From positions 2,567,315-2,631,314 of the forward strand of contig PTFA01000029.1 of NCBI GenBank assembly GCA_003342895.1: a DNA stretch of 64,000 nt. The letters run 5' to 3'. Below the pieces are notes generated by a model, which saw nothing but the letters and a program-made list of their open reading frames with translations, had not been told where the DNA came from and ran no database searches. The position numbers were made by a program, and so were the translations under genes. This stretch comes from Casuarius casuarius (Eukaryota > Chordata > Aves > Casuariiformes > Casuariidae). Below are positions 1-13,000 of this stretch, piece by piece. Position 1 is the stretch's first letter. Every line of letters starts with the position of its first letter.

Positions 1-2028
1 GATAGGAATTCTGTAGCTATTTCTGTGATAAACCTAAAATATCACCATTCAGCAGGCTAAGGATTCCATTTCATTTACCTGTGGAGCTCTGGCTATAATA
101 ATTCGCAAAGGAGAGTGACTGCAACTCAGCTTTTACTTCCTACTAATTAAAATCAAGTCCTCTAGATTACAAGCTCTCTCCTGTTCTGCTCATGTAATTG
201 AGAGTGCGGTGGGTATTTTTAATAAGAATTAGCTTATTATCTAACAACCAGGGTGATCTGCTTTGTTTGGAAAGTGATATGCCACCTTTCTTTGCTAGCT
301 ACTTGCCACCATAATATTATTTCCAACATGCAACTTTTCTTTCAAGAAGGAAAAGCTATGCTAGGAGGAATAAAACCTGCACCTCACATTCTACAGTTAG
401 AAATCTTTAATTCAAACCTTATTATTCCACTCCTGAAGGCAGGGAGTGGATGGGGCTGGTTAGTGTAAAAGGTGAAGACCAGGGATTTTTCACCAAGCTA
501 ATGTGTAGAACTCCTTATCTTCATACATGATTTATGCTTTGATAGTACCTAATTAACAAGGCAAAGGCACAGGTACAAAAGGTACTTGAATTTCAGGCCT
601 TTACACTCAGAACAGGATTTACTGAAAATTCATCCGAGGTTGTTCCTTAAAACCCATCCAGAACTCTAGTAGGAACAATGTGCAATAGCTCACTCATTAC
701 AGCAAGTTTCATGAGAGAAGCAAAAAGCCATGCTAGTCTGAAATAACCCACAAAACTTTGACACTTGACAGGGCTCATCTATTGAGGAGATAACATAGGA
801 GAGTTCAGTTCCCAAGAGCTCCCCCAAGAGCTGGGACTATTAAGGGGTCCAGAACTTTTGATGTCTATATGTGTTTGGGGGAGGGGAGAAGGGGACAGTT
901 TCTTGTAATCTTGCATCGAAGACAAAAAAATGTTGGAATAAATGCGACTCTGTACCTGTACAGAGAAAGCTATGTTTAGGCAATGACACAAGTCCATAAT
1001 TAAATGTTTTCATTATCATTTTCATAACAATGCATCCTAATAACTATCTTACCTCAGCAATCAATGTATTTTTCTTGATGTGTTAGTGAAAAATTTGCTT
1101 TGTACCATTAACATGATATTACTACTTCTTATTGCTGTAAGACAATGAAAAACAGCTTGTTCTGTATCTAGATGAATATTTTGCACCAGCTCAGCACAGT
1201 CACCTGAACTTCCATAAGCTGTGACCTGGAATGGATTACTCCCGTCTAACAGCAACAGCCTGACGCTGTAAGGAGACTACAGTTTCACTGCAGAAGCCGA
1301 CATAAGCAGCTGAACTGGTTTGTCAAGATAAAAGGTATGATAATTAGCAAAGACATCGCCATCTGAATCTGAACAGGATTCCTACTGTTGAAAGTGGGTT
1401 TAAGTGTCAGATGTGTCAGTCAATTCCTGCTGTGTTTTCCTGTGTGAAGTTAGCAGGTCACAGCTCCATGAGGCAACAGTTCTTCCCTGGGGAAAGCAAG
1501 GCCAACGAGGTGCCTCAGAAGTAGTTACAGTTAAAGACCAGAAATACAGGAAGGCTTCCGATGAGCTCAGACACTTTAAAACACAAAGGAGGGCGCAGTC
1601 ACAGTGCACAGCGCCACGATATAGCCTGCTCTGCTCCAGTATTTTCTAGCTGCAACCACACATGCAAATTCTTCACTAAAGGCTGAACTATTTAACATGC
1701 AAGTGTGATTTCTGTATACTGCATAAGGAAAGAAATATTGTTTACTTTATTACAGCAAGACCACCTTAATATGGAGCATAAGATTAATATTCAAATGTGA
1801 GAAATGTTTAACTGTCTTTGCTTAAAAGATGACTACTTTGATGGTTTGATACACGATTAAAAATATATACTTCAAAATATCCAGGGTCTTGCACTGTTAT
1901 TACCATATTATCTTGGATAGTAATAGGGTGGAGGATTCATAAGCATGTTGTTCCTCAGCATCAAGACAATTTCCAGGTGAACAGAACTCTTTTGTGAACC
2001 ATGTAACAGATGAGTCTTACCAGAGTAA
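1..2028. other. Intergenic sequence downstream of TECPR2
   Basis: AT-rich unique-looking DNA with no gene I recognise. One minus-strand open segment at 1061-1268 follows an acceptor-like CCTTACAG (see findings). A minus-strand AATAAA lies at 1746-1751. In mammals ANKRD9 and RCOR1 lie beyond TECPR2; neither is visible here. Confidence 0.6.
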
Positions 2029-2130
2029 TTTATTTCTTAAAAATCTAGTTTATTGCACTTGTCTCAAAGCACAACCAAAACCAAAAATCTAAATACAGAA
2101 ATAAAGTAAAAAACCCACCCTAATTTTATT
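2029..2130 (-). terminator. Candidate TECPR2 polyadenylation signals
   Basis: Three minus-strand AATAAA hexamers are seen at 2125-2130, 2049-2054 (GTGCAATAAACT) and 2029-2034. The second and third sit 20 bases apart. A fourth, at 1746-1751, lies further downstream. Which is used cannot be told from sequence. Confidence 0.45.
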
Positions 2131-4125
2131 AAAACTACACTAAAAAGTAGTTTGAGAAGAGCTTTTGACGCCAATTTCATATTAATGACCATAGCAAGGT
2201 ACATCATTATACAGTAAACAAACAGCTAGCAAGCTCAAGCCATTGCTAAGATGACTTTGAAAAATGTAATACAAAAGTGTCACTATTAAATAATGCCATT
2301 GTATTTGAGCATCTGGTGTTTGGCAGGGTGCAGAAAAGTAGTCACATCCCTTCTCCAAAGTGGTTGACTCGGGAGCTGCCATAAGACACTTTTAAGCTGA
2401 ATTTCAGCTTCTTCAGGGTCCTCAAGATACCAAGCTATGCTTGCATAAGACAGACTGGGGTTATTCCATGAGCTGATTCCATTACAATCCACTGCCAGAC
2501 AGGCTAAAAAAAAACCCTCTGGGGTAATCTCCATATACAGATGAAATAGCAATGAAGCAAACATATCATCTGTAAACAGGAAACAAATCTGTCTTCCCTG
2601 TAAGACTGAAAGATCACACTGAGAACCGACAGCCAATATCATGAGTGCTACTAAAAAAAAAAAAAAAAAAAAAAAAAAGACAGACATAACTTGGTTCTCT
2701 TTCCACAGATTTACATCCTCACCTTGCACCACGTTTGTTCCAAGTACATGCTGAAAGAGAACAGAGGTTAAAAAGGAAACGCATCCTTTTCTCTATGTAT
2801 TCAGTTCTCAAAACAGAAACATCCCCACATTTCAACTCCTGGCCTTTTCCGAAGCTAGCTCATTTAAAGTATTGGTTAGCAGCTGTTTAAACATTCTGAT
2901 GATTTATAAGCTTAGAATAAGCACAAAATAACTCCTCCGCCTACACACTGAACTCAAGTTCCTCTCATCTACAGTTCTATTGCTTAAAAAGATGAGGTAT
3001 CTTTTAAAGAAGATTTAGAGTTTAAAGAAAAAATAAACTGCAATGATTAACTTAGGTTATTTCCAAGTTCATCACATATCTCTGCTGCAACACCTATTAA
3101 GTATAAGACACTTCAAAATTTAGCTAACATAGCTAAAAATCACAATATTGTTAAGTACCTTCCCACAATATCACAATTTTTTTTAATGGGATATGCAGGT
3201 AATTCTATCAATTACCAGTTTTCTCCTAATACATCTAAGTTTGGCACTCAAAACAATTTGAGTCCAAATGTTAAAGCACTGGCTGGAGGCACAAATATAG
3301 CGCAACAGGTATTATGAAAGCTGCCTTGTACATTCCTGCTTTGTACTACAAACCCAGCATGCAACTTCTTCCTATTCCAATGTGGGACTTACCCCTCAGA
3401 AAACCGTCAGCTTCCTGATGGCTATGTGAAATGGGCAAAAATCCCCCCAGTATTAGGTGGAATCCAAACTTCTCACTTGTGAACAAAGCCAAGTTATGAA
3501 CCAAACTTCTGGAAACACAAGGTTAGTATAGCCTTGCAGATACTTAAGTGGAAATGGATCAAACTAAGCTCATTTCAACACCAATGCTGTGTAATCAAGA
3601 TGTTCTGAGATCCTACTAAGAAATGCTTTGCCATATTTTGTTCCATGCTGCAAGGGAAACATCATTCTAAAAACGTATAATAGTCAAAGAGCATTCCCAT
3701 CAGTTTGAAGTTCCAAGTACAAGAAGAAATTGAGAAATATTTTGTGTTTCTGCTGTAGAGAAATATTTAATGTAACAGAATTCCTTCTCAAAAGAAATAC
3801 ATGTATTACTGTGCATGCTGTTGTAAAATAGTCACTTTCATTGCTAATAAGATTAAGTTAAGAGTTATATTTCCAAAGGAGCTGCTACAGTAGTACGGTA
3901 TAACAATTGCAGTATGCCACACCTAAAGAGTCTCCAAAAAAATACTGGAACAGACATCTGAAATCACAGTTTGGGGGCTATTTAACAGGTCAGTTTTTCC
4001 AATACAAAAGTGCTAATATCACAGGTCCAATACGAGTGGCTTTTAGATCCCAACATTCTGTACGTACATTACAGGAATTCAGTATGTCCTTTTTTTTTTG
4101 CACCGCTTCACATGCTTGGGACACT
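2030..4125 (-). other. TECPR2: Presumed TECPR2 3' UTR (about 2.1 kb)
   Basis: Runs from the stop codon to clustered AATAAA hexamers on the minus strand. No other recognised gene lies between. The length is in keeping with the long 3' UTR of mammalian TECPR2. It includes a 26-A plus-strand run (2653-2678) and two exon-like open segments at 2286-2750 (see findings), so part of it could belong to an alternative last exon or another transcript. The extent is inferred. Confidence 0.5.
2653..2678 (+). repeat. Poly(A) run, 26 A
   Basis: On the minus strand this is a 26-T tract that ends in AG, forming a pyrimidine tract and acceptor-like site within the presumed 3' UTR of TECPR2. Confidence 0.85.
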
Positions 4126-4283
4126 TCATATCACTTCCCATTCATCTTCAAAATCATCAGGATGAAGCAAAACAGAAGTGTCATTATTTTTCTGCAAATT
4201 ATGGGAATGGCTAAAGGTCTTGGTGAGGCGCTGGAGAAGGGATCCTGAAGGACTGATCGCCCACAGTTCATCTAGAGGGGTCA
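4126..4283 (-). CDS. TECPR2: TECPR2 coding exon 19 (last, residues 1412-1463, LIR)
   Basis: Acceptor GCTTTGCAG/TGA, stop TGA at 4128-4126. Encodes VTPLDELWAISPSG, LLQRLTKTFSHSH, then a variable stretch and HPDDFEDEWEVI. The terminal acidic W-x-x-I is the LC3-interacting region known in mammals. Confidence 0.95.
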
Positions 4284-7200
4284 CTGCAAAGCATAATTAT
4301 CCATCTTTTAATTAAGGTAGTAGGCTTCAAAACGTTAAATGATATTCAGATTACTTTTTTCTAATTGTGCCAAGAAAAGGTTATTACTAATACAACAAAA
4401 GTACCCTGGTGAAACTCTCATGGTCAATCAAGCACTTAGATTACATCTCTCTCCGTTTATGATCAATTTGAGCACTATCAGGCAGAAGGCAAAGCAGACA
4501 TCACAAAAATCAGTCCACAAATATTTTGGATTGCCATGCAGAACCAAACTTGCCTGTTAAGCGTGACACATTCCCAGGAATCTTCTTCCAGTAGTCTCCG
4601 GCTGGATTCTTGTCAGTAACACCATATCGACGAGCTACATCCCCATTTGGACAGCGTGCCCAAACTGTTCTGGTACTTATAGCCAGCTGACAGGCCTGCA
4701 GCCCTAAAGATAATCAGACATGAGGAGGGAATAAGGACATGCTTTCTTATACATTAAATAAACTTGCAGGAAAGTTTAGTAAGAGAAGACAGCAAGACTA
4801 AAATACTTTTATATAATCCTATATTAATACTAGAGAAGAACTTTCCATTATAAAAGGCACAAAGAAATACCTTGCTTTCCAGATGGCCTTCTAAGAAAGG
4901 ACTGGCAAAGAGACAGCTTAGGACTACATTTCCCCTTACGCTGCGTTTAAGGGAGCTGAATAGAGTATATGCTATTAGAATCTGAGCTTCCAGTCCTATA
5001 TGAGGAGGATATTGGAAAGCAGATTCCCAAAGTGCAGCCTGCAGGCCACTTGCAGCACATGAAGCATTTGTGAACAAAAAGGCTTTTTAATTGCAGACTT
5101 CGTAGACCTCACATCTATTGACCTTAAGGATATTGCAGTGTGGGTACATGTGTTATGTGACCACAGCCACCAGCACCAATCAGAGGATCTGCACAAACAC
5201 AACTTCTGGAAACCCCACTTGGGGTCTCTTGGCTTCTCTTATTGTGCAGGGAATGATCTGACACTTAGTTACTTTTTTTAGACAAATTAAAGTTATAGCA
5301 TTATAGACATTATGGATGTGTATAATTTTTTCTGCTTTCTTCTGAAGAAGAGGGTCTTCTGCAACTGAAATGCCATACATTTCTGCAGTGAAACACCTTT
5401 AAAAAGCACCCAGCACCAATACACAGTTATTTAGAAAGAGATAAATAAAATACAATTTTAGTTACAGGCAAGGCAAAATGTTATTACCTAATCTGGAATG
5501 CATCCAGCATGCAGGATTAACAGAGAAATGTGCAAAATAGGATTATGTTTTTGTTAGCCACATCTGGACAGGACCTCCATTTTGTGACACTTTTAAGTAC
5601 AAAACTTTCCAAAGCGCAGTACTCTTCTATTGCTTAGGAACATTGCTTTAGTACTAAGTGAAAGGGAACTATACCACGTAATTCAGTGGCAGCAGCCTGA
5701 AATAATACATAGTGGAAACTCATCCAAAAATCAGATTTCTCTTCAGATAACTACCCACCCACCACTTGTAAGTTTTAAAAAAAAAGTCCTCTTTAAAAGA
5801 TAACCCATTATCAAATACTTTACTGTGTTCCTATTACGTAATCATATTTGATTGCTGTGAATAATATTCGATTTAAACATTGCAATAGTTCACTATCCAA
5901 TTTAAAAATCAAATAACAGAATAAAAGACTGAGAATATGGCAGAAAGCACAAGGAATTAATGTATTAATTTTTACCTGGTACATGTTCCCAGTCAGTGCC
6001 TACTGGCATTTCATCTGTAATTCCAATTCGTACATGGACATTCCATTTGCTATCAATTGCCCATAACATCTGATCATTTGGACTTGAATGAATGCTGACC
6101 AAGTTGATTCCTACTGGCTATAAAAATTAAGCACAGCGTTTAAACTTTGTACTACTGTATCTTTGAATAGAAAACACTTCTTCCTCACAGAAGTATGCAA
6201 TAGAAGTAAAATATTTACCAGAGACTAAAGATGAGAAGAAACTTGACTAATTTTATCATTGTGCAAAATTACCCATTTTCCACAGAGTCAGCCTCTTCCT
6301 TAACAAAAAAGGAATGATCTGGAATTTTGAGTGGATGCCACTTGCAGTTACTGGTAAAGATATTCATATTTAACGTTCAGCATCTGAGTACAATATTTCT
6401 GAACATATATTAATATATTTGCTTAAGCATTGTTATACCAACCAGCTACACTTTCAACTGCAAGCTGAAGAGAGAACTCTGAAATGCATGAAGTGCAGTA
6501 TTTTCCTACTGCCTAACTGAAAGTTTTCTTAACATACCTGAATTTGCCCTATGTTACTAAAGATATACAAACTGCACATTTTTAAGGTCTAAGGGTCTCA
6601 TCTTTGCAGTGATATGGCGACCTGCCTTCTTCCCTGTATTCCATTCTACAGGAATATGACCTTGGAACTCTAAGACCATTGTAGCAGGGGAGCTGTAACA
6701 TTTGCAGGAGAATATCTACAATATTAGTTACTGGCAAGCCTAAGTGAAATATTCTTCCCATTCTGTTCCCAGACAAGGCTTATTCTGTCAGCTTCTACGG
6801 ACATTTGTCTTAACTCTTGTCCAAAAATCCATGTAACTGGCCACAATGTTTCACAAACATCATAAAGGTGACAACTCTGTAGCAAAACTATCAGCCAACA
6901 GATTTGCAAATATTCTGAAAAATATGTACTTTGAAAAAAATATATACAGATAAGAACAAGAGAGATATTTTGCAGCATGTCACCTTAAAGTTGCACTGAA
7001 CAAAATGGTAAGATGCTCTAAAATACGGCATCATCTTGAAAGACTACGCCATCAGAGAAAGACTGAATTCCTGGCTTCAGTCTCACAGGCATAAGCTGAA
7101 TTTTCAGTATGATCATACTAGAGCAAACACTTCATGCTTATGGATTCCCAGGCTTATACATGATCTACACACATTCATGAGCTCACAGCCCAGTGCCTGA

Positions 7201-9966
7201 TGCGCCTTCTGTGCACGTGCAATTACCTGCTTTGTTTCTGCCTTTAAAATTCTGGCCCTGACGTGGGGCTTACCCAACTACAACGGAGCTTGACTTGCAT
7301 CTCCAAATTAACGCCAAGTATTTAGGCTGTATGGCCTTTGACAGACTGCCTTCTCATGTTTGTACTGCCACTATGTACTTGCCCTTCACTGGAAACTTGA
7401 GACTGACGGAGCCTTGAAGAAGTGCTTGCCTCTGGTCACAGTAAATTCCCAATGGCTGCAGTCTGAACAGTTACAATAAGCAGTAAGGCTTTTTTATTTA
7501 TTTATTTTGGGGGGGGGGGGAAGTGCATTGGCTACATAAGAAGTGCTTAGCTACTTTCAGATTGCTATTTGGCTGTGTAACAAACTACAGTAGTACAAAC
7601 AAGCATAAAGCCCATCTATCATACTCCATCACTGGGGGAGTCACAGGGTGGGAAGGAAATGACTCTCACCTCTGGTCTTGCTGCCTCTTCACTGAAAGCA
7701 GTGCTCATCCTTGGCCCTGTTCCTGTTTTTCCCCTCCCTTTTCTATTTGGCTCTTTCCACAGCTGCTTTGGCCCTGACTCCTTCCTACTGCACCCTACTC
7801 ATCTCCCCATACCATGGTCACGTGTTGCTTCCAGTTTAACCACACCTCTCCCATAATTCTGCCATTGTAGTCCCACACTTCTAAGTAAAGGAGCTGTGCA
7901 ATTAATAGGCTGTGCAGATTGAATTACTGCACATAACAGATCTTTGCATTTTTATCAGCTTAACTCCTCCCTTTTCCCCACAATGCTCCTCTACTACAGC
8001 AACTTCTTCAGACTTAGGGACTTTCTGCCCCTCTTCCCTTATCTCCTTTATACCATGAGTCACCAGTACATCCATGCTCCTACTCCCCAGTACACTTCAC
8101 ATTCCACTACAGTCCTTCACAACTTGTGACAAAGAGCATGGTATGACCCTTGTTACTGAGTTGTTGGGGTTTGTACCCCTTGCTCCCCACTTCTCCATGT
8201 CAAGATCCCATTCCCCTCCTCTTCTATCATTTGCCTAGAAAAGAATTCCCTTAGGAAGAACTGTAGGAGTATTTCCAATCAGAAGGACCTGTTGAGTGCT
8301 TACACCAGGTACCTAAGCCTGTGCATTACTGCAGGATTACAGATAGCAGAAGAGAAGAAAGCAGATAAAATACTTCAAAGGAGTAATTGCATGGAGTTGT
8401 ATGATGCCACAGCTAGATAGCTTCTTATACCAAAGCAGGCTCAGGCAAAATTAGAGCAGTTACCTCTGCCCAAATCCACAGTCCTAAGATATCTAAGAAA
8501 CAGCTGGAAATTATCAAGTTCAAAGTAAGATTTCTACAAGCTTGCCCAAAAGTTCTTCTCATTCACTGTTTTTCCAGGTAAGTTCCTGTCTCCTCCTGAA
8601 GTTTTGCTGCTTCTCTGGGTGTTTCACTTCTGTCTTCTCCTCCTTTCTCAAGCTACTTAGCTCTTTCTGATAGACTGCCTGCCATCAGCCATACAATCCT
8701 CCCATTCACTCTCATTATACAGGATCCAGGCAAGACACTGATGGCAGTGTCCAATGCTCTTAACAGAAAACACCCCACCACACTGCAACTTTCTGCCTCA
8801 TGTGAAACACACAGTAAAGGACATGATTGACAGGACAGCTAATGAAATGATTATATACAGTAGCTTTTGGAACAAAGCAGTGACAAAGCACTGGGAAGCA
8901 AGTAAAGGTAATTCTTAAAGCCTGTTGCAGAGGTTTTAAGTACGTTAGGTGGGTATCCAGAAAGCATAAAGTCCTCTATGACAAGATGTTCTCAGGTCTA
9001 TCACAGTAGGTGAATACAACTGATTTACAATTTTCTTGACATCATGTACCCCTTTTGGAACAATCATACTGGAAACATCTCAGACACCCTTCATTTTCAG
9101 TAAGTTTTAATTACCATAAATGGACTTATATTTTATTATCTATGTCACAATAAACAGAACTCTACAGATGCACTTAAAGATTAAATGGAGTTTTCTTATA
9201 GCAGTAAAGAGACATATCTGAGCAAGTCAATAAATCTGCTTATCACATTTCAAAAATAACTCGTTTCAGCACAGGCTTTTCTCAGCTGGTTTAACTTCCA
9301 ATAGCATTCACATACCTTGACTGTGAAGTGTCAGATGTGTAATTTACTGAAAAGTTTTGAATTGTAAAGAGTAATATCAGTCTCAGCCTTCCTCACCAGC
9401 AGGCAACAGGCCAAACTGTTCATAGGTTTATCCATGATATTTATCACTGCGAGAACTGAACGTTGGATATAATAGCATTTGCTTAACACTAGTAGCTAAA
9501 CTTACTGAAGCCTAAGGCCTCACACCACTGAACTTTTCCCAAATTTGTTTGAGCCAGTTCGAACAAGGAGGGAACAAGGAGATAAGAAAGTAACAAAACA
9601 GCGTCAACAGTGATCAGCAAGTACCGTAACTCTGCCTGGAGACAACAGGGAAACCAGCCAGGAGCAAAGAAGCTACTACTTGTCAAGCAGTCACTGGTAC
9701 AACAAATCCCAGAATGGACAAAGAACCTCACCCATAGGGGTATAAATACCCAGGGAATTTTCCATTCAGGGGTCCCTCGGAGGAGGCACCCAGCTCAAGC
9801 TGTAATACTAATAAAATCATCTTACAAAGAACTATTTTGTATCTTTTGGATAAAGTGGAAACCTAGAGTCAAACCCTGTTAAGGACACTGGATTGAACAG
9901 TTTCCCTAACACAGAACTTGTTAGGGAATACCAATATGAAATATTAACTCAGTGTTATCCGATTGG

Positions 9967-10002
<36 letters not shown>

Positions 10003-13000
10003 AAGAACACTGTTTTCCTTTTACATGTGGGGCAACCCAGGAAATTTTTCAACTCAGAAAAACTCCAGAGAGCCTGTTTTAGCCAAGAACAGAACCCAGA
10101 TTCTCGTGTCCTCTGGTCTTGCACCTTAACTACAAGATCTCTAGTCATCTTCTATCAACCAGTATTGTGGACTCCCACTATGACCATGTGCTGCTATACA
10201 TGCCAACTGTATACTTTTCAACATTTAAAACTGCATACGAAGAATTGTGAATATTTATGTGTATTGTCTGCTACAAATAAGAACACTGAAAAATATTTTG
10301 TTTGCTCGCATCCAAGAGTTTGAAGAAAAACCAACGCTGATAGAATGAAGCAAATTTGAAGGAAGCACCTAACTGACCAACTCTTAAATATCAGGAAATA
10401 GTGTCTGTGCTAAATATATTTAAGTTATCACCTTGCCCATTAGCTTTATAATACTATGCAAGTCACTTACATTCTTTCTGCAAACCATAGAGAAATAAGC
10501 TTCAGTATAAGAATTTTGTATAAGCAAAGGAACCAAAATCCAACGCAGATCTAAAGCAAGCCATCTTCCCCCAAACTACTTCAGCCACAGCTGAACCCAA
10601 ATCACACTGGCTCAACTTCCTCGTCAACAGGGACAGGCAGCACACACACACACACGCACACACCCTCAAAAGCATCAGAACATTTTCCACGTCACTTTTC
10701 AGAACAGTAGAGTTCATGCATCAGCAGACCTCCACTATCTTTTCTGCTCCAAATATCCAGGATGAGGAAGACTAAACATAATATTCTCAGCCTGTTCAAG
10801 CCCTATCCTTTTTATAATGATTGGTGGCAACAAGCAGCACAAATGTTCTCCTCACCTTCTAGAGATAAATCAGAAATACCTTCAGCTCTTCCAGGCCAGT
10901 CTGTAAGAAATGTCATATCAGACAGATTTCTCACGCTGTAGAGCAGTACCCGTAGATCAGGCTTTCCTGATTATTTTGATGGCTAGCAGACATACAGAGC
11001 GTATTAACTAGTAAGACAAATAAAGAATATAACTTAAAGAGGGACCCTCTAACATGGACCTATTTGCACATTATTTTCCAAATTCCATTTGAAAGACGGT
11101 AATAAGCACTTTCAGCATTACAGACATCAGGAAAACACGAGGAGCAGCTTAAGATCAGCACTGATCAGAATGAATGCTTTGCACTCAATTTCAGGAGCAG
11201 AACAAACGACAAGTTTGCTAAATTAAGTGTCCCCTTTTCCTTTGCAGAAAAGTTCAAGACAAAATAGAAGAGCAAGAAAGATTATGAATATATGTTTAGT
11301 CTTCTTGGAAGCCTCATGTTTTTCAGGAACATTGCCATAAGATTGTCAGGGAAAGATTATTATTTATTGACTGAAAAATTGGAGCACTGTTTTCTCAGAA
11401 GCCTTTGAATTACAACATGACTCTCTCCACCACTTTTTGCCTTTGGAGAATAAATGGTCTTAGTTTGATACCTTCAGTCAATAGCTAGCACAATTAGGAA
11501 GAGAAGTCAAACAGCAAGGAGTGAATTTTCTTGACCTCTCCTTTGTCCATACCGTATTTTTTAATTCCAAGCACTTCTCTCACAGAAATATGCAAAAAGA
11601 CTACAACATATGGCTTCAAATCCTAGAAAGGTCATTCCAAACCCACGTGACTGTTCAATACGATAAATCTCAACAGATCCATAAAGTACTTTCAGAATAT
11701 TTAGTACAACTGGTCCTGACAAGCAATTACAAAAACTTTAATGTAATTATTTTAAAGACTGTTCAAACTACAGGCCTCCTCTGTTGGCTTGCCCAAATAT
11801 CTTCCATTCACACCCTCTTATATCTAAGATTATAAACTATTTATAATTTTAGGTAAGTACATGCTATCCTATGCTACAGTTTATAACTACCACTACAGGT
11901 GTTTTTTAATAAGATCATAAAAAGCTAAACTATTAAGATGAGAATGACTGTTTTTAGAAAAACGTACATTAAGTACACACTATATGCAAGAACTTCCCAT
12001 GACACAGAACAGAATTCAGTATGAGGCAATAAAAAGCTTGTATAAGCGAGGCTCTGCATAACAAGGACTTTTGTTTTTTAAGCTTAAGTTAGTTTTAACG
12101 AGCAATAGCAGCACACCCACTCATGCATTCTGTCCCAGAAAGGTGCAGCTCTAGCTTTCGAAACTGGGATGCCCTACCAAGGAAAGTAAAGTATTTTTGT
12201 GAGGGGGAAAAACATGCAATTTCAAATTCAGCATCAGCTCTGCTATAGGCTTTTATAACAGTCATTAAACTGTTGTTTTTCTGCTATTTTGTTTTTTAAT
12301 GTTGGTCCGTGTTAAAGATGCAGTTTGAAAATGCCACACACAGTTGACAGTAACTGAAATACCCATTTCACTACTGCATTGGCTTGTTTTATGATCAAAC
12401 ACATAAACTAAGTTACAATTCACTTACATAGCGAAAGAAAAACCCATAAAACACAAATCCAAGAACTCTCGAAAAAATCAACAAGTGTTGACCAATTCTG
12501 AAAAGTTACAGCCTGTCAGAGTTCAAAATACATCCTGTAAAGCCATTGAAATCCTGGAAATGCACTCAGGATATAGTAAATACTTCTCACCTTAGAGAAC
12601 ACTAAAACCCTGGACTGAGTAGGTAAAATATCACCCCCCCAGATACCAGGCTACGCAACACATTACACTACTAGATAAAAACAACAGCACTCCAGGGGTC
12701 AGGGATCAGAAATCAGGTCATTTCCTCCTGATAGATGGCCCAGTTACTAGACAATATAGTCCAGCTTCCCCTTGCTCACCTGCTGCTTAGCTCCGTCGGA
12801 CTCTGATTCAGCAGAGAGGGTAGAAGGTTAGGGCCAGGCAGCTCAGAAGGGCCATCTGAGCAGCAGAGAGCCCAGCACTCGGCCCTCCACCTTCAGGGAG
12901 GCAGCTGATCTGCAGGCTGGAGACAGGGTGGCTCCTTACTCAGCATAGGCTTTTTGGATCAGCTTCTGGTGGTAACTAGTTCTCTTTACCGACTTTAATC

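Noticed and set aside
4754..5380. Minus-strand open frames between TECPR2 coding exons 17 and 18 (protein-like stretches near 4871-5077 and 5180-5380)
   Set aside because: TECPR2 is complete without them, the frames do not join each other through clear splice sites, and no family is recognised.
9893..10323. Plus-strand open frames around the 34-A run
   Set aside because: They are produced by lysine (or phenylalanine on the other strand) codons of the homopolymer; no family similarity.
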